Of a stretch of 64,000 bases of DNA, positions 1-13,130 are shown one piece after another. The notes under the pieces were generated by a model. The model was not told the origin of the DNA and did not search any database. It was given only the letters and a program-made list of their open reading frames with translations. The stretch covers positions 22,494,803-22,558,802 of the forward strand of contig CM028339.1 of NCBI GenBank assembly GCA_016647705.1, in the 5' to 3' direction. The position numbers were made by a program, and so were the translations under genes. The DNA comes from Eucommia ulmoides (taxonomy: Eukaryota; Streptophyta; Magnoliopsida; Garryales; Eucommiaceae). How positions within the stretch are numbered: position 1 is the stretch's first letter; every line of letters begins with the position of its first letter.

Positions 1-1037
1 CGATGGCACGCCACGGGACCAACGACCCTTGCCGATGGAGACCCACACACACAGCGGCACACCGCAGCCGCAACCAACTCACACCATCGCCACAGCCGTT
101 GATCGCTCTCTCTCTCCGTCTCGATTTTTTTTTTCCCTTTGCTGGATTCTCGTCGACGTGACATACATTTCACACACACGCACACTCGCACACACTAGCT
201 GGAAAAATCAGAACACACACACACACACACAAACCCACATGCCGCCGGAAGAAGAAAACTGAGCACACCCCACGCCGCCGGAAACTTACCGACCCAGCTC
301 GTCACGCTCATGCATGCACACATCTATCAATTAATTAGAGGAAATTCACATAAATACTCACCAGCCCGACGATCGTCGATGGTTGAACGGCGATCCGCAA
401 CTCCCGCTCATCGGCGACGCTAAAAACGCACACTGCACTCCGTCGACGAACCACGCCACCGGCCAGACCAACCTCTCTCTCTCTCTCTCCCTGGAATTGT
501 CTACAATGTCCACACGACCACGCTGCCGGAGGAACGCCGATTCAAGAAAAACCGACGACCCCTCTGCTCCGATTCTCTCTCTCTCTCTAGAATTTCTCGA
601 GTGTTCCTCCGATTTTCTCATTTCTTTGCATGAGAGAGGTTTTTATTGCATGATTTTAGTGATCAAAGTGATCCTCAGCTCACCATGTCACCCCCCCCCC
701 CGGATCGCTCCTCCTTTGGCCTGTGGATCGCCCGTCGGTCGTGTGGGTATATATATATATATAAAAGTTAAATTACACTTTCCTCCCTCCAATTCCTTTA
801 GGGTCTTTATTTCAATAACTTTCCATTTTAAAAAGTTCCAAAATTATAATTTTGCCCTTAACATTTTTACTTTTGATTTCTAATTGCCAATTTAAATCTC
901 AAGTTTAATTTATTTTTTTTGCGTTTCTAAATTCCCAATTTGACCCCCAACGTTTGATTTGAGTTTTTATCAATAAAATTTTTACCCTAAAATTCTCTAA
1001 TGTTCTATGACGTACGTTCTACAACTTAGGGTTTACA
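1..1037 (+). mobile_element. 3' part of a long LTR (fossil)
   Basis: This stretch has the same build as the 3' third of the solo LTR at 36769-39879. CA-rich and CT-rich blocks with GC-rich patches come first, then a TA run near 750, then an AT-rich tail that ends in TTTACA near 1037. No gene is visible; the open frames here come from (CA)n and (CT)n simple sequence. The left end lies outside the window. The family link is inferred from layout and base composition, not from long identity, and the right end is approximate. Confidence 0.45.
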
Positions 1038-1047
1038 CCTTCCGTCG

Positions 1048-1225
1048 CCGTCAACGTCTTTGGCTCGAAGATTTTGGTTTCATCTGACAGATGAGGAGCT
1101 GGTACCTGAGATAGAAGGCTTGTGGGAAGCCTTTCTGATTTCAAGCTATTTCGGAAATCGATGTGTACGAATTTGAGCCTTGGGAGCTGGCAAGTTTCTT
1201 TTCTCTCATGAATACGTCCTTCTAA
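1048..1225 (+). pseudogene. NAC-domain gene fragment
   Basis: The plus strand encodes a piece of the N-terminal DNA-binding domain of a NAC transcription factor. From 1051 one frame reads STSLARRFWFHLTDEELV, matching the usual NAC start (APGFRFHPTDEELV). After a stretch that does not fit the family, a second frame from 1139 reads FQAISEIDVYEFEPWELA, matching NAC subdomain B. It then meets a stop near 1224. The two parts are out of frame, and the YYLKRK stretch between them is lost. The rest of the domain and the C-terminal region are absent. This is a dead gene piece, probably carried or stranded by the surrounding repeats. NAC identity is strong; which NAC group is not clear. Confidence 0.75.
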
Positions 1226-1765
1226 TTCTTTATTATTTTTTTCATTTGTAATAGGCATCTGGAATTAAATCGCACATCCTGTCAATTCCAGATTTGTTCC
1301 AAATTTATTTTGATTTGTTTTCTTGTTGAGTTTTGTTTGTTTGTTGGTTTGTGATTGTTTTTGTTTGACGTTGTTGTTTTTGCAACTATTTTTTATGTTC
1401 TCAAAAGATATAGATATAGAGTTAGATTTTCAAATATTCATGTTGATATGTATTTTGGTTAAAGTTCACGTGTTTTTGGTGAAATATTCACTATTTTATT
1501 TTTTGTTAATCTTAGTTTTTTCTATGCTTTTATTTGTTCTTGATTATCTTTACTGATTGCGAGAGATATTTACACATTAACATTTGCTCACGTAAATGTT
1601 CCTGTGAATAATTTTTAGATCAGTAAAATTGAGCGCTTTTTTTTTTTTTTTTTCACGTGAATGTTCAGATTGTGCCGTGCATTTGCAGACTAGTCAATAT
1701 TTTATGTGATTTTTTTGTTGTTTTGCCTGGAGTTCTCTTTTATTCACGATGTATTTTGATCATTT
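1226..1765. other. T-rich spacer, no gene seen
   Basis: AT-rich, mostly T-rich DNA with a T run near 1640. The short open frames are hydrophobic strings produced by T-rich codons. Variants of the CACGTGAATGTTC motif near 1590 and 1655 look like outliers of the array that follows. Confidence 0.6.
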
Positions 1766-2030
1766 TTCAAATATTGAGTGTTGAGTGATCGTTCACACAA
1801 AACGTGTGAATTATTGTTGAGTGATTTTTAAGTGAACCGAAATATTGTTTTGAAATATTTGAGTGGACATTCACACAAAAAGTGAACCATTGTTCGAGTA
1901 GAAATAGAGTGAATTAAAAATTTGTTTCTGAAAATTTGAGTGAATATTCACACAAAACGTGTAAATCATCATATGAGTGAATTAATAATGATTTTGAAAT
2001 ATAGAGTGAACATTCATACAGAAGTTCCAA
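1766..2030 (+). repeat. Imperfect tandem repeat with palindromic core
   Basis: Three to four diverged units of roughly 80-100 bp. Each holds GAGTGAAYATTCACACAAAA followed by a GTGTGAA-like segment, so the core TTCACACAAAACGTGTGAA is a hyphenated palindrome. Units begin near 1784, 1862, 1938 and 2007. No coding content is seen. Confidence 0.6.
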
Positions 2031-3719
2031 TGGCACAGTTCGTAAATAAAAATAAATTGGGAGGGCATTTATCAATGACTTTTTTCTATAATTTCTTTGA
2101 AGATCACAAACTTAATTATTTGAATCAAAAGACTATTTTCTAGTTTATACATCTCTAAATGACTAAATAATTAATTACTCTTATTGTTTTCTTAAACCTT
2201 CATGGATTAAAGGACTCTTAATCGAAAATACTCATTAAATAATGTTCTTACCGTAAAGTAGACGTGGTTGTTCTCTTAGGACCTGACGAAACACCGTAAT
2301 GATATATAAAGTTGCAAGTAGAGTTGTTCGTTCGCGTGTTTGACGAAACGCAAAAAAAAAATGTTAATATCTCCTTTACAAGTATGTCTATATTCTTTTT
2401 TCTTTTTTTTCCTTCTATGCTATATATTTGTTCAGTTTGTTTATAAAAAAGAAAAAATAAACAAAAGGGATGGAAAAGAAAAAGAGAAAGAAAAATGTAG
2501 TAATCTTGATTTGCTCCCAAAAAAGAGTTTACTTTTAGTGAAAAAAAATGACTTAATGATATGAGAGTTTTTCATACCATGCTTTTGGATTTCCTGATAT
2601 GTGTGAAATCCTTAAAACGTGGGTTAGGAAAGCACTTCCCTAAGTCGGATTTTAAGTTTAGGTTAAATTGGCAAGAAGGAAGGGGAAAAAAAAAATACCA
2701 TTTGCATTCCATATTTCTTCCATCATATCAATTTTTTTTTAATTTTTCATAGTCATTTCTCTCATAAGAAAAATTGTATTTAAAAAAAAAAGAGAATAAT
2801 AATAATCTTTTTGTTTTGCTAAAAAATTATAATTAAAAAAAAAAAAGATTTTTTGTTTCCTAATAAACTTTATCCTTTTTTGTTTTCTTTTTCTTTCTTG
2901 CTTCTAAAAAATCAGTGAAAAGAGAGACCCTTCCAAACAAAATTTTCACATTCAAAAAATATTTTTAAAGTCGGATTCATGTTTTTTCCTTCTAAAAAAG
3001 GGAAATATATTTCCCCGTCATACCTATCTCTTTCTTTCTTTTTTATTTTTTTCAAAAATCTCATTTCAAGTCCAAAAAAGAAAAGATTTTTTTTAAGCAT
3101 GCCTTATTTTATTTCTAAAAAAAACCAACACTAAATATATTTTAAAAAAACTAGTTTATTTTCTACGGAAATATTTTCCAAAGAAAAACTTCAAAAATTT
3201 TCTCTCATTTCTTTAAAAACACAAAATTCTCTATTTGTTTGTTTTTCTTTTTTTCTTTGTTTTTCTTTTATTTAAACATTGGTTTGTAACAAGAGTGTAT
3301 GATTGTGTTTTACTTCCTGTACTTTACTTTCTTTTGTTTCTACATTTGCTTGTTTTCTTTATGTTGTTCCATATCATGTCAAATTTATAACTTCCTCCTA
3401 AGCACATACACTTTACATTTTTGTATCACAATACCCAAGTAATAAAATCCTTTAGAACTAGATACAAGTTGGCAGTAAGGATAAGGCCGGGCATGCTCAT
3501 CCGTTAGAACCACTTTCAAAAACACCTCGCTTGGATCACTGACTAAAGATGGTTGTACTTAAGGGATGCCAGAGGTCTGAAGATCTGGAAACTGAGCCTT
3601 TCTAAGGTACGTTAGTAAAATCCGTGAGCCACATGTGGTGATCCTAAGGTAGAGTGCTACTTAAATCCTTATAGGACACTATTTATTAAAAAATGGAGAG
3701 GGATTTAAGTTGTTAGTGT
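2031..3719. other. AT-rich spacer, no gene seen
   Basis: Long A and T runs and low-complexity AT-rich sequence fill 2031-3420. From about 3430 the composition becomes more mixed, with GATCTGGAAACTGAGCC near 3585, which looks like leader sequence of the Gypsy fossil that follows. No convincing gene, RNA or repeat end is visible. Confidence 0.5.
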
Positions 3720-3975
3720 TCTATGAAATGCTTAGACTTTGGATTCAAAGAAAAGAAATCCCTAGGAGCGATAAAGATCGAGATAGTCGATATAGAAATT
3801 TTCACTTACTTCCTCCTAAATATCAATGAGCTCGTTCAGAAAAAAAAAGAAAAAAAAAATTCAAAATTGACAAGGAACGAGCCATAGGAAGTAAATGAAA
3901 ATCTCTATTTTGTCTAGACTTTATTTTATCTGACCAAGAGGTGTGATTTGTTGTGAATCCAAAGCATTTTAAAGA
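3720..3975. repeat. Inverted repeat in the leader of a Gypsy fossil
   Basis: The left arm (about 3720-3838) and right arm (about 3875-3975) are diverged reverse complements around an A-rich loop. Matching parts include CTTTGGATTC on the left with GAATCCAAAG on the right, TTTTCACTTACTTCCT with AGGAAGTAAATGAAAA, and GAGCTCGTTC with GAACGAGCC. The RNA could fold into a long imperfect hairpin. Function is unknown. Confidence 0.6.
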
Positions 3976-4279
3976 TATGTAGTTTGGAATCGATAAGGGT
4001 AAAAGGTTAAGAAGATATTTTCATTAGTTCTAAGAAAGAGATGTTTATCGAGCAGTAATTTGAAATACCTTCCACATGTTGTGATAGTTGTGTCTTAACT
4101 ATATATAGTTGTAACCTTAAAAATCCAGAACAAATGGAAATATCGTGTTAACCTGATCATGTATAATCGAATCCGAAACAATTCATTAAGCTACAATACT
4201 AACAAAGTTTTTAAATGCAAGGAAATTACTCCTCGAAAGGGAGTTCCTATCCTCCGTTCTCCTGTCTTTACTCGTCGTT

Positions 4280-7200
4280 GCTAAAATGAAAGATATCGAT
4301 GAAGGCTTACAGGAGCCTACTGAAGTATCACATCTAAGGGAAGAGGTAACCTAATTAAAATAGGTTGTTATCCACATAACCGAACTTTGTCAACTAATTC
4401 AACAAACGTATTAGACTCCTGTAGCTCCAGCATATATATCGGACTCTGTTAATCTGTCATCATCGCACGTACCATCAACTTATCAAGGTCCTAATCCAAT
4501 AGTTGGGGAACATCTTCCTCAGACATCTAACCCAACCTCAGGCCCAAAGGCGGCCCCCATAACAATCGATTCTAGCCTGGTTCTGGTATCTACAATATTG
4601 ACTTCCCTGAGTCTGTAAAAGCTTACTACTCCGGCTATTCTTGAGATGGCCAATCGAATAAAAAATATGGTTAAAGAATAATTTGAGAAGACACCTCTAT
4701 TAAGCAAGTAATTGCAAAAGATGGAGATGAAATTAAAAAAAGTAAAAAAGACAAGCTAACAAGTGATGTCGGGTATATTATCCAGTCATCGGTTCCATAG
4801 GTAAAATTCCAAACAACTTTACAATACCGTACCTCACCAAGTATGATGGCTCAAGGTGCCTAGACTGGCACATCCAACGCTACAAAAACAAGATGGGGGC
4901 TTATATTCACAATAAAGGATTAGAAGTCCACATGTTCTCATAGTCTCTAGAGGGGTCAGCAACCCGATAGTATGGAGGCCCCAAAAGGGAGAAGTTGAAG
5001 ACTTTCCCTTGATGTGGTCAAGGTTTTTTGTGAGCATTATGGATACAATCGGGAGATCTCGCCAGACAAAATATCTCTGAAAAATTTAATGAGGAAAAGT
5101 AGCAAAACTTTCACGAAATATACCGTCAGGTGGAAAGATTAAATGCCCAGGTAGTGTCGCCCATAAAAGAAACAAAAATGGTACAAATGTTTGTACAAGC
5201 TCAACCGTACCCATACTATGAGCTATTACTCAACACATTAAACATAATTTTTTCAGACGTAATTATTAGGAGAGAATACATAGAATAAGGAATCAGGACA
5301 AGAAAAATCCAAAAACTGATCGATAGTGAGGCTAAGAGATCAACGCCACCGAGAAACTTGTTGTATGGAGATGGTGTTGCAGGTAGAGCGCGTGGTAGTT
5401 GCAGAGCTCTATACGGAGTCGGATAGGAGCTTGGTTCATATGTTGGTGCCAGATTTTGATATGCAACAAATGGAGAAGGACCTTAGATTGACAAATCCTG
5501 AGTTTGATAAGAGAGGAAAGGTTGTTGCTAGCTATTGAGTTGGGATTTGCTATTTAGACTAGGAATCATGCCGAAAACCATAAGATCAAAGGAAATTTAC
5601 CCCATTGTCAGTCCCGTTATCCTGGATTTTTGAAAAATACATGAAAAACAAGATGCTTGAGTCGATCCCCCAGCATCAGTAGAACATACAAGCTCTAAAC
5701 TTCAACCCTTGTCTTTTCTATGCTATAGTCTGGGGAAACTAGCCATCATACAGAAAACTGTTACAATATGATGCACCGCATTAAGGATCTCATCCAGGCC
5801 AAAAACATAATTTTCCCGAGTGTGGGAAAAGCAACCATGCCGAATTGTTAGCAGAACTTGCTGCCTAAGCATGAAGAACCAGTTTTGACAGTCAACATGA
5901 TTGGTCGAGATTGGGGGAGCACTCGACAACACATTGGGGATTTATAAAATGGACCTAAATCCACCAAGAGCAATCTGGGTAGAGTTTGGGAACTACTCAA
6001 AAGCATATTGGGTCGATCTCTCGCCCTCTTCATGGGTAGGAAATAACCACCCTATCATGCCCATTGGTTGGGGAAGTGTACGAAGAAGATGAGATGAATA
6101 GAGATAAAGAAAATTAGCCAATGTATGACGAGGAGATGGTGAAAGCAAGTAAAGAAGAAATAGAGTCTCCCGATAAGGCAGACTTGGACTGAATCTGATA
6201 GAATTAAGAATCCTAAGTGATAGCATCTCAAAGGTGGCAGACATTCTCGGAAAAGTCCTTGACATGTACCATCCTGACACCATATCAAACTCCAAGAACC
6301 AACAACCCAGCTACCCATTGCCATTGCCACCCAAAAAGGCATTCGACAGGGGCCGAACTCGTTATTAAGAGACATTTGCCACTGCAATATCAATAGACAG
6401 ACCAGGGGTGTTCTCCAGAACATATAAACTAGTCTGGGTTTCCAAGGGCCCCCTTGAAGATTCATGGTAGTTCGATACTTTTGCACACACCCAAGAAGAT
6501 GTTAGAAAGTCGGTCAAGAAACAAAACATCTGAAAGATGATTCGAGATGAAGAAAGGGTAATGGATGACTACATGGCTGGTATAATAGACTGTGGGTTCA
6601 TGCACGTGGATCTCGAGAGAAAGCCAGGGACATTGGAATTTGTATCTATACTATACAACCACAAATTATTTGTCTCCCCTTCAAGGAGTTGGCCATTGAA
6701 CCTAAAAGAATGCTGGTAACTAAGTCACCAAAGTAGGAACTAGTAAAAAGCTAAAAAGTGGTGTCATGGAATTAGTCTGCCACAATCCAGACTAAAAATG
6801 GGAGAAAGGTAGATGAGATAATTGGAGAATTAAGAGGGATTACTAGAAGCGGGAGGGTTTTTACGACCTAAGACCTGTCGAAGGTTCTTAATCAAGAATC
6901 AAATGGAACCCCAAAGAAGAAGATAACGGAGTATGAGGTCCAAGAATTCCTAAAAGCCATGAAATAAAGAATACTTGGTTGTTGAGCAGCTGAGCAAGAT
7001 GTTAATCTGGATTGCGATGTTGTCTTTACTAGTGGCCTACAAAGTCCGTCGGAATGCCTTTTACTAAAATTTTTCAATAAAATGAATGTGTCATCTTTCA
7101 TCTTAAAGGATCGAGAATATTCTAAGCGCAAACCATGTGTCCTTCACTGATGATGAAATCCCGACAGACGGAACTAGACATATCAAGCCTATAAACTTAT

Positions 7201-8025
7201 CCGTACAACACAAAGATTTTGTACTATCCCGAGTGCTGGTGGCTTGGATTTGAAAATATTCCCTTTCATTACACTCGAGAAGAAATGGGTCGATACTTGC
7301 CAAACCAGAAATACTGTCACAATAGTCAGTGTGTACGATGGTGAGAAGAGAACTAATGGGAAAGGTCACTTTGCCTATCACTATAGCCCTACTTTCCAAG
7401 TTGATGTGCATGTCCTGAACATACCAACCGCCTACAACCTTTTGTTCGGACAATCTTTGATCCATGTCGTCAGGGGGCTATCCCATCTTTACTTCATCAT
7501 AAGTTGACATTCGTATTTGAAGACAACATCATTACAATCCATGTGGAGAATGATTATACCAGTCTGCAACTGTCCCAGTATTCATGGTAGAGCAAAAGGA
7601 ATGAGATGTATCATTTCAAGCTTTCGACATTACAAATACCATATATGTTTGAGAAGAGAACTTGCTACTTATAATAGGACTATCAGGTGTTACGACCATG
7701 ATGGCTACCAACCTATGCGCCCTAGACTTCAATCTAAGCAAAAGGCTAGGAAAATATGGAATTTGGATTCAAGACCTAGTGAAGATCAAATAAAGGCAAA
7801 ATACCCACGAACTGGGTTATGTCCAAGAAAAGGAGTGAAGGTTTAATTACTTGTCGAATGGAAAAATAGAGCCTAAACCGATCCCGCACATCAGGAGTAC
7901 CTTTCTATTTGCCGCCAAAGTAATCCATCTAGAATAAGAAAAAGATAAAGAGAGACCAAAGCTCTTATTGGTTCCAAACAAGGCTAGCCCCGACTAGATA
8001 GCGTATGAGACTCGTTTGACCCCCT
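4280..8025 (+). mobile_element. Broken Ty3/Gypsy (Tat clade) gag-pol body
   Basis: This is a retroelement fossil with many breaks, well over ten. A gag start with a coiled-coil-like segment is seen near 4285-4440. Gag core similarity follows at about 4830-5290 (for example YLTKYDGS, DWHIQRYKNKMGAY and NFHEIYRQVERLNAQ). The protease-to-reverse-transcriptase linker typical of the Tat clade lies at about 7240-7500 (DVHVLNIPTAYNLLFGQS). No intact domain remains. The body runs into a poly-C tract and then a Tat-type LTR start at 8179, which would make it the matching 3' end. It is old, judging by the decay. Confidence 0.8.
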
Positions 8026-8052
8026 CCCCCCCCCCCCCCCCCCCCCCCCCCC
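8026..8052 (+). repeat. Poly-C tract (27 C)
   Basis: An uninterrupted run of 27 cytosines preceded by CCCCT, between the Gypsy body and the LTR start. Its length may vary, and it may also be an assembly weak spot. Confidence 0.95.
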
Positions 8053-8178
8053 GGATTTTTGAAAGGTTAAAAAGAATATGAAATGGTAGATTATAGAGAG
8101 AATGGGTATTTTAGAGCTCTACTTAAGCCATTTTATAAAAAAAATAAAGAGTCTCCATATAGCATTGGGTATAATTGG

Positions 8179-8675
8179 TGTAGACACCGCATTTTGTCCC
8201 ACCTGATTTTGCATAGTTAAAAGTTTTAGAGTGTAAAGTGAAATTTCGAGAAACTTTAAGTCCATGCTTAAAGGGATGAATTTCAACTTTATATTTCATT
8301 TTAAAAGTTTCCACAATACTTTAATTTAACAAAAAAAATTACAAAATCATAAATCCCTGATGATTCTAGTAAATTTTAAAAGTTTTGGGGTCAAAATTAA
8401 AATTATAAATGTTATTTTTGGGCCAAATTAATTAAATTTAAAGTGGTTTTAAAAGGGATGTCACTTTTAAAATAGTTAATTTTGGTTTCCCACCCTTAAT
8501 TTCAAGAAATTGTGCATTTTGCACATATTTCTATTTTGATTTGAAAATTGTATTTTTTGTCGATTTTATCAAATTGACAGTCAATTTCATTTCTTATTTT
8601 CAACTTTAACATTCCAATCATATTTTGAATTTTTTGATTTCATTATTTCAAATCAATTTCAATTTCAATAAAATA

Positions 8676-8734
<59 letters not shown>

Positions 8735-11000
8735 CACTAAAAATTACATTTTTATTAATAAAGGGTGGTCTTGTCACCCAATTTGCTTTATGTGCACCTC
8801 CCGGGATTAAGACGAAACCTTGGATTCCTCAATAGAGTAGAATTAGAAGCCTTGGGAGTGTCCCCTAGTCCTCACCACTTATTATAAGAGTTAGGGGTTG
8901 GATTTCCTAATGTGAGCTCTATTACGAAAATTAATCCGTCCCCCTTCAAACAACATCTATAAATTCTGATGCCCTAATCCGAAGAAACTTGTTCCAGTAC
9001 CCTTTCTCTTTCTAAAATTCCCAAAGAAAACGGCCATTTGATCTTCCATTATCCCATCCCAAAAACCATCCGAAAAAGTGAAAGAATAAGAGAGAGAAAT
9101 AAGAAAGAAGAAGAAAAAGAAGAAGAGAAAATAGAGAAAACTTCGTCACTAAAACTAAGGTAAGTCTTTCCTAACCTTCTCTAACAATGTTTTATTTTCT
9201 TAAAATCGCTTGAAAGAATGGACTAAAAAATGGAAAAAAAAAAACTAAGAGGATGGTCCCAAGAGAACACTTAAAAAACTATTTACTTTCTTGCCTTTTA
9301 TTTTAGTATTTAAATTTTTTTTATTTACTTTTTTGTTCTGTATCTTTCCGCGCTTTAAATTTCTATCATTTACTTTTATGTTATGCGCCTTTCTACGCTT
9401 TTTTTAATTTTTGACATTTTCTATTCTACGTCTTTTCGCACTTTAAATTTCTATCATTCATTTTTCTGTTCTATGTCTTTCCGCGTTTTAAATTTTCTGC
9501 AATTTACTTTTTCGCATTTATTTACTGTTTTCACTAAAAAAACAAGGAAAAGTCTTAACTTAAGAAAAGTGAGAATGGGAGAATACCATCATTTTAAGGT
9601 TACCCAACTTGCTTAATACTTTAAATGGTGGATTGATGAAGTTTCTTCTGCAAAACAGGTCTTTGGTTAAGGTTAAATTGGTAAAAAAAAAATCATTTTT
9701 TTTTCATTAAATGTTTTCTTCCAATTTTTTTTTTTTTAAAAAAAAGCAAAAGTATTTCTTGATAATAAGGATTCTAATTTTTTTTTTTCTTTTGATCTGA
9801 TACTTTTTAGTTTGATTTAAAGTCATTTTCAAGGGTTTCACTTTTTTTTTTCCATTATTTCTTCACAAACTTCTTGCAAAGCAAAATAATTTATTCACAA
9901 TAAGGATCCTAAAAAAGTTCTTTGGATAAAGTATTTTTTACTTTGTTTTAAGATAGTTTTCAAGCTATTCACGAAAAAAAAAAAAAAAAAATCTTTTTAT
10001 TTGTTTTTTCACAAGCTTATCTCTATCTTGCAAAGCAAAATGATTTCTTCATAATAAGGATCCTAAATTTTTTTCTTTCGATCAAGTATTTTTTACTTTT
10101 TCCATAAAAAAAATAATCTTTTAGATTCACTAAAGTAACCCTAAACTAAAACAATCATCAAAATAAAACCCCCCGAGGGTCATTCTTGTTAAGTCATTCA
10201 TATTTGACAAGATATCACATCAGGAGAACATTTCAAAAATGTCAAAAAAAACTTGTCCCATTTTATTTCGAAAATACTGAAAAGATTTTTTTTCAGGAAA
10301 ATATTTTGAAATCAAATATCACATTAGGACTTAAATTTAAATTGGACTTAATTGGGTAAGATACCGTCTTCAGACGGGCGTCTTGGGTTGTGTAACAGTT
10401 TTTCCCAGCGTAATTGACCCACAAACCTTTTTACAATGAATCTCTAGTCGGACTGCACCTTTTGGAGTCAAAATATTACTTAAGTCATTTTTTTTTAATT
10501 ATTTTTCCAAAAAATCCGATGACCTATTAGACCACTCAAACTCAATGCTAGGTGATGAATTCTTTTTTTCAAAATTGGCTTAAGTTATTTATGAGAAAAG
10601 GGGTGAGTAAAAAAAAACTCTTTTTTACCTTTTTTTAACGTTTTCTTTTCTTTTAAAACCCATCCTTTTAGAAAAATTCAGGGTACGTTGATTGGTGTGC
10701 TTGGTCATCAAATTTTTTGGAAGAAAAATAAAATAAAATGTCTAAGTAAACTCGAAAGACACGGTCAAACCAAAGTTTCAGTTAAAAGAGTTCGAGGGTT
10801 AGTTACGCTTGGGGAAGATGTTAGGCACCCCAAGACGCCTGTTCGAAAATAGTACCTTATATCTAATTAAGTCCAATTAGTTTAAGTCCGAATGTATTAT
10901 TTTATTTTGAATTTTTTTTCCTCCTATTGTGAACTCTTTTGGTATTTTTTCAAATTAGGATAGGACAAGTTTTTTTTGTTCTTTTTTTGGAATGTTCCCT
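8179..11000 (+). mobile_element. Tat-type LTR (fossil), right end approximate
   Basis: It begins with TGTAGACACCGCATTTTGTC, a start shared by many plant Tat/Ogre LTRs. A promoter-like TATA box (CTATAAATT) lies near 8957, followed by an AG-rich leader and TAAGGTAAG near 9155. Segments at 10360-10440 and 10800-10860 (TTAGGCACCCCAAGACGCC) resemble the later part of such LTRs. Only simple sequence separates it from the Gypsy body to the left, so it is probably that element's 3' LTR. I saw no primer-binding site, and the right end is a guess. Confidence 0.55.
8685..8731 (+). repeat. (AAT)n microsatellite
   Basis: About 16 perfect AAT/ATA units inside the LTR-like region. The poly-Asn open frame across it is not a gene. 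Confidence 0.95.
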
Positions 11001-13130
11001 GCGTATGATCTCTAATCAAATATTAAGATATTTGACAAAGATGATCCGTGAGAATAGTTTTATATATGTTACCGATAAACTTATTTAATTTAAATGAGAA
11101 AATCAATCTAAGTGAATTACGATAGTCTTTATGGATGTATGAATGCAAAATGTAAAATATGAGGATAATGATGTTAAACTAGCATGATATGAACCTACTT
11201 TTATTTGCATGAATAAGCCTACTTGTGATGAAATGATCTAGACTAAACAAAATAATATGTTTGTGGTTTTTCATGACTTTTCTTTATGCAAAATAGCTTA
11301 ATTTAAGTGCGCCAATGCAAGGGATATGAATACGGGGATAAACTAGGGACCTAAATGAATTAACATAACTATAGACATCTAGATTACGTGTAAAGTGGGT
11401 GCTAAAGGATGAAATGAAAACATTGTTTCTAACCTAAGTATAATGACATGCTTTAGTACACGCTTACGATTTTCAAACTTATATGGGGAAGAGATCTAAT
11501 GTCTAACATTCCTAATATGACATACGTAAATGGCCTATACGAGCATGAATATACAAAGTGTAAGTGGTGTACATGTCCTAAACATGCTACTAAATGTTGA
11601 CAAAGCTGTTCAATAGCGTGAATCATGGAGTCTAAAATAGCATTTATAATATAGTAAAATATGAAAAGTGCAGGTGGTGTAAAGTGTCCTAAACATGTCT
11701 TCTAAGTGGGCAAAAGGCAATATGCAAAATGGCGTAGAATATTACATTACTTACCAAATGCATTTTATGTAAATGCAATATCATGAAATGCCTACTTTAT
11801 TAATTTGCCAAATTATGTCAAAGAAATCCCAATTTGACATCTCCTCAAATCCTATGGATATGAGAATCAAGGGAACACCACGAAAACAAATTTTGTCGAA
11901 ATTAACTCCTCCAAGACTTAAGCAAAATTCAACAAAGTGACTTACCTAGAGAAGTGATTTCCGAAACCAACTATTTCTAAATTCTAATCTATTTGGGGAA
12001 GCAAATCGACATTATGGAAATCTCTCCCTCAATTTACCGAATCGTTGAATTCGCAACAAGGCTTGTAGGAATTAATTATTACAAAACAAACTGATTGTTT
12101 TAATTTTTTTTTTCAAATATGAATTTAGACGTAGCAACAACATATTTTTCTTTTTCAATAACGACATATTTTAAATGCGAACAATACAAAAAGTCATCAT
12201 CTAACGCTCGGAGGCTAAGCCTGAAAGGGACACCTTGTCCCGACATTTTCATAGAATCATAGGGTAATTTTAACATGAATTACATTGCAGGAATTTAAAT
12301 TGCGATAATTTAAAATGCAATAAAATGAGAATGCCCAAAGAAAGGGCCTATGATATGAAGAGAAAGTACAAAAATAATAAAGAACTAATATTGAATGGGA
12401 AAAATGTACTTGTTCTAACAAAAAATCCCAACCAATGGGTTTTTCTCTCTCAAAGACAACTTTTTTTTTTAATTTTTTTTTCTGGGAATCAACTCCTGAA
12501 AAGGTTCCTCTCTGAATTTTGGCTTCCTGAACTTTGAGAATGAGAAAACTATTTATAGGAAAAAGTGGGGACTGAAAAAACACTCAAAAACTGCGGGACA
12601 TCTGTCACGCGACTACCCCTTCTCTTTTTATAAGTAGTGCTTGCGCATTGTGCGGATGCCCTCCCCTCCGTTTTTTTTTGTGGGTGGGCCCCTCCTTCTC
12701 CTTTCTTTTCTCTTTCTTTCTCTTTATCTCTTATCTTCTTCTCTCTCCGGCTTTATCTCTCTCTCTCTTTCTCTATTTTTTTTTCTTTTTTTCTTTCTCT
12801 CTCATTTTTATTTTTTTGTTTTTTAATTACTTTTTGATTTTTTTCAAAATAAAATAAAATAAGTTGCAATAAAAAATTTAGGGTTGACAAAAGTATCGTG
12901 TTTATAACTGTCCCTCTTTGTCATGCAAATTTCACTCGCTTGATAAAGACAGGAGACTATGATATTTTGACCACCATTCCATTTTCTAAATTTTTCTGAA
13001 AGTGCATGTTTTTGAAGTTTTACGATCGAACTCAAGATGAGTTGCCTGCGTATCCTACGGGGAATCAGGTCACTCACGAAAAGGTAATGAAGTTCACTCA
13101 TGAAGAGATGAAATTGATTGTGATGCAAAA
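11001..13130. other. Retroelement-derived non-coding DNA
   Basis: AT-rich sequence with no recognisable gene. A TATA-like CCTATAAATAG is read on the minus strand near 12555, and a CT-rich block fills 12690-12810. At 13035-13075 the minus strand reads GTAGGATACGCAGGCAACTC, a phrase found in non-coding parts of Tat/Ogre elements. It is best read as decayed leader, LTR or 3'-untranslated sequence of one or more such elements. Boundaries are not visible. Confidence 0.4.

Noticed and set aside
29-883. Open frames of 77-166 codons in the first kilobase
   Set aside because: They are made of His/Thr, Ser/Leu and Arg/Glu strings from CA, CT and GA simple repeats inside an LTR; no domain.
8625-8810. 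Frame with a long poly-Asn run
   Set aside because: It is the (AAT)n microsatellite translated; there is no coding context.
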